Below are positions 6,154-9,960 of a stretch of 9,960 bases of DNA, one piece after another. The stretch's first letter is position 1. Each line of letters begins with the position of its first letter. The translations under genes and the position numbers were made by a program. The stretch spans positions 1-9,960 of the forward strand of contig JAUWOH010000090.1 in assembly GCA_030612225.1 (NCBI GenBank). Reading direction: 5' to 3'. The notes beneath the pieces were generated by a model that saw only the letters and a program-made list of their open reading frames with translations, did no database searches and was not told the DNA's origin. This DNA is from Desulfobacteraceae bacterium. Lineage in GTDB: Bacteria > Desulfobacterota > Desulfobacteria > Desulfobacterales > JAUWMJ01.

Positions 6154-7038
6154 ATGGCAGAACAAAATAGCCCTCCGACATTTGGTATTATAAGACAGCG
6201 TATTTTCGGGATTCCTGTCAATCGGAAAATATTATTTTCCAACCATAAAAATGTTTATAAGGAAAAAATTGAGAAGCGGCAGCGAAAGCTGATTGTCAAA
6301 ATACCCTTTATCAAACCGTTTATAAAGGAAAACGAAAGGGTGCTTCTTATAACGACAGGATATTCCCCAATCTCGACTATCGAAAAATACCTTATAGGCT
6401 GGCTTCTTATTTACCTGAAGCGATCCTTATTTGTTTTTACAAACCAGCGCATTTTCCATATACCGACAACTCCGATTTATTCATACAGAAATTCAATAAC
6501 TCAGATCCTCTATCCATACTGCAAAGCGATGTACATGAGTGGAAAATCCCTTGTCGTCGAGTACACAAAATGGGGTGAAAAAGAAAAATTTATCGGGATA
6601 GCAGGAAAAGAAAAAAGTAAAATTAATCAACTGCTTAAAACCATAAATTTTGAAGCAAAAGAAGGCGAAGCTTCTAAAAGAATACACCTTTGCCCACGCT
6701 GCACCAATGAGCTTTCAAAAGGTAACTATGTCTGCGAAAGCTGCAAACTGAAGTTTAAAACAAATGTTGTGGCAATAATTATTTCTATAATATTTCCTGG
6801 TGGCGGCTATTTTTTCACCAGGCAGTATTTTTTAGGAATAGTTTTTGCTTTAACAGAGGTTATTCTTTTAATTTATTTAACTTCATCTTTGGTTAATACG
6901 CTAAACGGTGCTGAGAACGGAATATTTTCTCTGGCAATCTATACCTTCGCTATCCTTTTCGTAAAAGCAATTTCAATTCTTCATTCTTTAGACTTTATTA
7001 AGGAATTTATTCCTAAGAAAAAAAAAGTCAGTTCGTAA
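6154..7038 (+). CDS. membrane protein with zinc ribbon and possible PH-like domain
   Basis: The ATG at 6154 is preferred because AAGGAG lies nine bases before it; a TTG at 6118 in the same frame has no such site. The product has 294 residues. Residues about 60-165 show a hydrophobic strand-rich region (ERVLLITTGYSP, SLFVFTNQRIFHIP, SLVVEYTKWGEKEKFIGIAG). Its 'FVFTNQRIFHIP' pattern resembles bacterial PH-like domains, which is an inference. A zinc ribbon follows with CPRC (180-183) and CESC (194-197). The C-terminal third has hydrophobic segments at about 203-216, 225-245 and 257-275, with a FPGGGYFF turn resembling the glycine-rich turn of TM2-type membrane hairpins. It ends in a lysine-rich tail. 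It probably sits in the inner membrane with the N-terminal part in the cytoplasm. It stands alone; no partner is apparent. Confidence 0.85.
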   Translation: MAEQNSPPTFGIIRQRIFGIPVNRKILFSNHKNVYKEKIEKRQRKLIVKIPFIKPFIKENERVLLITTGYSPISTIEKYLIGWLLIYLKRSLFVFTNQRIFHIPTTPIYSYRNSITQILYPYCKAMYMSGKSLVVEYTKWGEKEKFIGIAGKEKSKINQLLKTINFEAKEGEASKRIHLCPRCTNELSKGNYVCESCKLKFKTNVVAIIISIIFPGGGYFFTRQYFLGIVFALTEVILLIYLTSSLVNTLNGAENGIFSLAIYTFAILFVKAISILHSLDFIKEFIPKKKKVSS

Positions 7039-7450
7039 AACCATCCTGGATGAATTCAATCGTAACCTCTCAATAAGTCATGGTAAATCATATTTTGTGA
7101 TTATCCACTGGATTCCGGTTTTCGCTGGAATGACAGGCGCTTACACCCAATCGTCATTTCAGCGAAAACCGGAATCCAGTGGCTGTTAGCCAGATTTATT
7201 GAGAAATTACATCCAACTAAGAAAAATTTATACCTCAAAGTCACAAAGGGAAAACTATTATAATTTGCTTAGGATTCGCGCGGGTAAGTGTAGACTCCGA
7301 AAATAAATTCAGGATTGGCGCGAACCCTTAGTGCCTTGGTGTCAGGAAGAAAAGGTTTAAAAAGCCTCTTTTTTATTTTCATCAGTTGTAAACAATTTTA
7401 GCATACCGTACGTCTTATTGTTTTAAAATATCTAAATAAGGAAAGGGAAA
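7039..7450. other. gene-free stretch with a large hairpin and short repeats
   Basis: No gene is seen in these 412 bases. They contain the large hairpin at 7105-7182. There is also a 12-base near-direct repeat, AGGATTCGCGCG (7271-7282) and AGGATTGGCGCG (7311-7322), which also offers a TTCGCGC/GCGCGAA inverted pair. An A+T-rich leader precedes the next start codon. Confidence 0.6.
7105..7182. repeat. 30-bp inverted repeat (large hairpin), possible terminator
   Basis: Arms at 7105-7134 and 7153-7182 are 30 bases each, inverted, with one mismatch, around an 18-base loop. Each arm contains ATTCC...GGAAT, a sub-hairpin typical of a widespread intergenic repeat. It lies 67 bases after the stop of the zinc-ribbon membrane protein gene and could end its transcript, though no T-run follows. 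The near-perfect arms suggest recent formation or selection on the structure. Confidence 0.88.
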
Positions 7451-7749
7451 ATGAAGGAACTTGCAATTTTAACCATAATGATGATCTCCTTATTTATATC
7501 TGTGGATATGGCACAGGCGGGCAGAGTCGATAACAGGCAGGTTAAGCAGGAAAAAAGAATCCATCAAGGACTCAAAAGTGGGGAGCTGACCCCAAAGGAA
7601 GCCCTGCGGCTTGAAAGGGAACAACGCCGCATTTAAAAAACGAAACAGGTGGCCCTAAAAGACAGCAAAGTGACGCCGAAAGAGCACCTTCGTCTGGAAA
7701 GGCCAATATGCGTATTTACCGCTTTAAACACAATGATAAAGCCAAATAA
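7451..7749 (+). pseudogene. broken gene for a small secreted helical-repeat protein
   Basis: The ATG at 7451 follows GGAAAGGG. The open part gives 61 residues: a signal peptide (MKELAILTIMMISLFISVDM, cleavage probably after AQA) and a charged helical segment with KSGELTPKEALRLEREQRRI, ending at TAA (7634-7636). In the same frame after the stop, a second copy of the motif continues (VALKDSKVTPKEHLRLER, about 7649-7702). One frame over, the tail ANMRIYRFKHNDKAK ends at TAA (7747-7749). From memory, intact relatives of about 100 residues carry both KLTPxE...LE repeats and a RIYRxKHND tail, so this copy has a nonsense change plus a frameshift with lost residues. A shortened 61-residue product may still be exported. 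Its function is unknown. It lies just before the sigma factor gene. Confidence 0.72.
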
Positions 7750-7786
7750 GTCGGAAATTATAGACAGGCACCTACATAGCGGTTAA

Positions 7787-7792
7787 TATAAT
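7787..7792 (+). promoter_or_regulatory. TATAAT hexamer immediately before the sigma factor start
   Basis: A perfect TATAAT ends five bases before the ATG at 7798. If it is a -10 element, transcription would begin at or near the A of the start codon, giving a leaderless message. That would fit the absence of any Shine-Dalgarno sequence. No good -35 element is seen at the standard distance, so chance is possible. Confidence 0.3.
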
Positions 7793-7797
7793 CACCC

Positions 7798-8427
7798 ATG
7801 TCTCCGAGGATTCAAGAAAATTTCAATGCTCCTGCCAATGGTATCGATGCCCCGTGGTCGCCTCTGGTAAAAAGGGCAAAAGCTGGTAGCCGGAGCGCGT
7901 TTGCCGAGCTTGTGGATCTGTTTCAAGACGATATATTTAAAATGGTCTTCTACCGCACACAGACACAATTGGATGCGGAAGATATAACACAGGAGGTTTT
8001 CATGCAGGCATTCAGGAAACTGTCCGGACTCAAAAAAGTCGACCGGTTTAAAAGCTGGCTTTTTTCTATTGCGATCAATCGGGTTCGCGACTTTAATCGA
8101 AAAAAACGTTTCCAGTCGCTTTTTCAACCGTCTGATGCCGGCAATGATATTAAACCATCAGATACCCAAATTTGCGATCAACCTGAAGCTATTGATGAAC
8201 TCATGAAACAGGATTTATGGAAGCAGATCGGACTGATAATTGATAAGCTGTCGCGCATGGAAAGAGAGGTCTTCTTATTAAGATTTTTAGACCTTCTTAG
8301 CATCAGGGAAATCTCCAGTGCTTTGAAAAAAAGTGAAAGTACTATCAAAACACATCTATACCGTGCACTAAGAAAATTCCGTAAAAACTCATCAACCCTG
8401 CAGTCACTTAAGGAAGAAATGCCATGA
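7798..8427 (+). CDS. ECF-type RNA polymerase sigma factor
   Basis: This 209-residue sigma factor redirects RNA polymerase to a stress regulon. Region 2 spans about 34-105, with the polymerase-binding helix DAEDITQEVFMQAF (59-72) and then FKSWLFSIAINRVRDFNRKKR. A variable linker follows. Region 4 spans about 147-196 with SRMEREVFLLRF and the helix-turn-helix SIREISSALKKSESTIKTHL. Regions 1 and 3 are absent, as expected for the ECF class. The ATG is forced: an in-frame TAA lies at 7789-7791 and no other ATG occurs before region 2, yet no Shine-Dalgarno sequence precedes it. Its last bases overlap the next gene (ATGA). That gene encodes a membrane zinc-motif protein, the usual partner anti-sigma factor. 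The inducing signal is unknown. Confidence 0.93.
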   Translation: MSPRIQENFNAPANGIDAPWSPLVKRAKAGSRSAFAELVDLFQDDIFKMVFYRTQTQLDAEDITQEVFMQAFRKLSGLKKVDRFKSWLFSIAINRVRDFNRKKRFQSLFQPSDAGNDIKPSDTQICDQPEAIDELMKQDLWKQIGLIIDKLSRMEREVFLLRFLDLLSIREISSALKKSESTIKTHLYRALRKFRKNSSTLQSLKEEMP

Positions 8428-8978
8428 GCTTTAATAAAGAAAACCATCCGAACGAAGATCAGCTTATCTGGGCAATAGTCGATGAGGCCAAACTGCCTGA
8501 TTCCATACGTGAGCATTTGTCACTATGCCCCAGATGTCGTGCCGGTATCAAAAAAATCGAGCAAGACTTGAACAACCTGGGCCAAACAGCGAGGCAACTG
8601 GCCCCTGCGACGCATAGAATAATATCTTTACCTGTCGATAAACCTTCAAAAATTTACAGGTGGCCGCATGACTGGCGGATTTCTTTCGGGGCAATTGCGG
8701 CAGCCGCTTTGATTATTTTTACAATCTGGTTTTCTATCCCGAAAACTATTATCATCGAAGACACTTTCAGCATTATGGCTGAAATATCCTGGGAGGACGA
8801 TGATTTTATGACAGAGATAAGCACACTTGCAGAAAACGTCCTGCCCAAGATTTATATGGATATCATCGGGGAATCGTACTTAAGCCTTGATGATGAATTT
8901 ATCAAATTTGCTGTTCCGGATCTTGGAACAGACTCCCTGTCTCACAGGCAGAGGAGGAAAGGAGTTAAGTTATGTTAA
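8424..8978 (+). CDS. membrane anti-sigma factor with zinc-finger (ZAS/zf-HC2) motif
   Basis: This 184-residue protein probably holds the preceding sigma factor inactive at the inner membrane. The N-terminal cytoplasmic part has H31-x3-C35-x2-C38 (EHLSLCPRC) with an upstream His8, the zinc-binding anti-sigma pattern. One membrane helix follows at about 86-106 (ISFGAIAAAALIIFTIWFSI). The remaining 78 or so residues form an acidic periplasmic domain (SWEDDDFMTE) that could sense a signal or contact the next gene's product. The start codon overlaps the sigma gene's stop by four bases (ATGA) and its own end overlaps the next start by seven, so the three proteins should be made in linked amounts. 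Release of the sigma factor by signal binding or proteolysis is inferred from the class. Confidence 0.88.
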   Translation: MSFNKENHPNEDQLIWAIVDEAKLPDSIREHLSLCPRCRAGIKKIEQDLNNLGQTARQLAPATHRIISLPVDKPSKIYRWPHDWRISFGAIAAAALIIFTIWFSIPKTIIIEDTFSIMAEISWEDDDFMTEISTLAENVLPKIYMDIIGESYLSLDDEFIKFAVPDLGTDSLSHRQRRKGVKLC

Positions 8979-9442
8979 ATAAAATCTTTAGCACCTTGTT
9001 TCTGTTAGTTTTTATTATTTCACCTGCAATGGTGATGGCAAAGGATTTTCCTCCGGGAAAATGGTGGCATAACCCCCAGGCATCAGAAAAGCTTAAGCTT
9101 AGCGATGAAGAAATCAAAATGCTGGATAAACAATTTGTTGACAGCCGGCGTAAGCTCATTAAGCTCAAGAGTATTGTAGAGAGCGAACAATTCGAAATCG
9201 ATAATCTTTTTGATAGCAAAAACATTAATCAAAAAGAAGCAATGAGGCAATTTGATAAATTGCAGCAAGCGAAAAAGAACCTTTCTACCGAGCACTTTCG
9301 GCTTATACTTGAAGTAAGAAACATTTTAGGACTGGAACGTTTCCGGCAGCTCAAGGAATACAGGCAATTACGACGTCAGAAAATACGCAGGGAACTGAGA
9401 TCTATGCGGGATCATCCTAAGAAGAGGCCAGGTTCCGACTAA
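8972..9442 (+). CDS. Spy/CpxP-like periplasmic stress or metal-sensing protein
   Basis: The product has 156 residues, starting at an ATG behind AAAGGAG. The N-terminal signal peptide (MLNKIFSTLFLLVFIISPAM, cleavage likely after VMA) sends it to the periplasm. The mature part is almost entirely helical and strongly charged. A first LxLSDEE.K.LD segment (about 41-52) and a second ILGLERFRQLKEY segment (about 118-130) occupy the places of the LTxxQ-type motifs of Spy/CpxP/CnrX-like proteins. Members of that group act as periplasmic chaperones or metal sensors. The tail is basic. Its gene overlaps the anti-sigma gene by seven bases, and this order recalls the Cnr-type nickel/cobalt circuit, where a periplasmic sensor works with a membrane anti-sigma factor. 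No His/Cys-rich metal site is evident, so the ligand is open. Confidence 0.8.
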   Translation: MLNKIFSTLFLLVFIISPAMVMAKDFPPGKWWHNPQASEKLKLSDEEIKMLDKQFVDSRRKLIKLKSIVESEQFEIDNLFDSKNINQKEAMRQFDKLQQAKKNLSTEHFRLILEVRNILGLERFRQLKEYRQLRRQKIRRELRSMRDHPKKRPGSD

Positions 9443-9492
9443 TTGAAAAAATCTTTTTACAATTTGCCTGTCTACTTACATAATTGTCCTGT

Positions 9493-9528
9493 GAAACGTA
9501 CAGACTGTTTTGCAGGACGTTTCTTTTT
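9493..9528 (+). terminator. probable rho-independent terminator of the sigma-factor operon
   Basis: A perfect 7-bp stem GAAACGT (9493-9499) and ACGTTTC (9517-9523) encloses a 17-base loop that can pair further (CTG/CAG), and is followed at once by TTTTT (9524-9528). It lies 50 bases after the stop of the Spy-like gene. Confidence 0.6.
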
Positions 9529-9747
9529 CTGTATATTATTTGACCTTCGATCACAAATCCCGCCACGAATCACGCATTGATAGTTTTTATTGGTCTTTTC
9601 TGTCTTGACTTTATCGTTTTTATTGTTGTAAGGTATAAATATAATAAATTCATAAACAACCTTCTGGAGAAAATGATGCGAAAGGTGTGTTTGAAAGTAC
9701 CAATATTAGCCTTCTCAGGATATTTTATCCCTTTGGGGGCTTTTTGC

Positions 9748-9764
9748 GTTTTATCTGATAAAAC
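9748..9764. promoter_or_regulatory. palindrome GTTTTATC-T-GATAAAAC
   Basis: This is a perfect 8-bp inverted repeat around one central base, about 125 bases upstream of the dodecin start. Its size and symmetry suit a dimeric repressor site, but no regulator can be named and A+T-rich palindromes also arise by chance. Confidence 0.3.
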
Positions 9765-9795
9765 ATCCCTTCTCTCTTAGAGGGGGGGATAGCGG

Positions 9796-9811
9796 TAGAT
9801 ATTTATATCTA
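9796..9811. promoter_or_regulatory. palindrome TAGATAT-TT-ATATCTA
   Basis: This is a perfect 7-bp inverted repeat with a two-base centre, about 80 bases before the dodecin start and therefore in likely promoter territory. It may be an operator; there is no independent support. Confidence 0.3.
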
Positions 9812-9889
9812 AATTTGGTGGTTTCGTAAAAAGTCTTAGAACAAACTCCGGATGCCATCAAATTTCAACAAATAACAAAGGAGGAAAAA

Positions 9890-9960
9890 ATGAGCGAGAG
9901 TGTATACAAAATCATCGATCTGGTTGGAAGCAGTCCCAATTCCTGGGAAGAAGCCGCAAA
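9890..9960 (+). CDS. dodecin family flavin-binding protein (5' part only)
   Basis: The ATG at 9890 follows a strong AAAGGAGG site. The 23 full codons visible encode MSESVYKIIDLVGSSPNSWE and EAA, then a lysine. This matches the highly conserved start of bacterial dodecins (S-V-Y-K-I-I-x-L-V-G-x-S-x-x-S-W-E-E-A-A). Dodecins are cytosolic dodecameric proteins of about 70 residues that store or buffer riboflavin, FMN or related flavins. The flavin-stacking tryptophan of the family lies further on and cannot be seen here. The gene appears to be a separate unit, with a terminator and about 360 bases between it and the stress operon. Confidence 0.9.
   Translation, partial: MSESVYKIIDLVGSSPNSWEEAA

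Larger units (their letters stand above)
9443..9889. other. gene-poor leader between the stress operon and dodecin
   Basis: Apart from the terminator, I see no firm gene in these 447 bases. A short frame with ATGs at 9673 and 9676 behind GGAG would give a hydrophobic peptide of about 34 residues ending at 9780; it cannot be confirmed. A third imperfect hairpin, a CTCT/AGAG stem extended by CCC/GGG, spans about 9765-9792. The two perfect palindromes listed separately are the clearest structures. Confidence 0.5.

Noticed and set aside
9577..9780. 67-codon open frame starting TTG, or about 34 codons from ATG at 9673/9676
   Set aside because: Hydrophobic frame in A+T-rich DNA with a TTG start; the internal ATGs have a GGAG nearby but nothing else supports translation. 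Kept only as a remark in the intergenic entry.

Overview
The window looks like a chromosomal stretch of an anaerobic deltaproteobacterium, probably Desulfobacterales or a close relative. Signs are moderate A+T content, a FrzS-like pseudo-receiver/coiled-coil protein, an IS4-type transposase relic, dispersed hairpin repeats of the kind common in these genomes, and many small lineage-type hypothetical genes. The taxonomic call is inference; no rRNA or marker gene is present.

Minus-strand block (about 1-5030). A likely operon reads right to left: two tandem paralogous genes of an unrecognised helical family (4957-4235 and 4201-3371), two weakly supported small ORFs (3257-2982 and 2915-2751), a gap, a 693-residue protein with a degenerate response-regulator receiver domain and a very long coiled coil (2271-190), and the start of a further gene that overlaps it by one base and runs off the left edge. 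The pseudo-receiver lacks the phosphorylatable aspartate, as in Myxococcus FrzS, so it probably acts as a protein-binding or localisation scaffold. An in-frame 48-bp tandem repeat has expanded part of its coiled coil. This block is the best candidate for a poorly described system, but no function can be assigned from sequence alone.

Decayed region (about 5039-6150). An internally deleted IS4-family transposase relic with two Trp-to-amber changes is followed by about 750 bases without a credible gene. It holds two inverted copies of a G+C-rich hairpin repeat.

Plus-strand block (6154-9442). First comes a membrane protein with a possible PH-like domain, a zinc ribbon and C-terminal membrane helices. 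Next is a 30-bp inverted-repeat hairpin, then a broken secreted-protein gene (7451-7749) whose downstream half survives behind a stop and a frameshift. Then follows a tightly coupled three-gene module: an ECF-type sigma factor, a membrane anti-sigma factor with a zinc-binding HxxxCxxC motif, and a Spy/CpxP-like periplasmic protein. The arrangement matches envelope- or metal-stress circuits of the CnrYXH type in which a membrane protein holds the sigma factor inactive. A probable rho-independent terminator ends it.

Right edge (9443-9960). About 450 bases with two short perfect palindromes lead to the first 23 codons of a dodecin-type flavin-binding protein, which starts behind a strong ribosome binding site and runs off the window.
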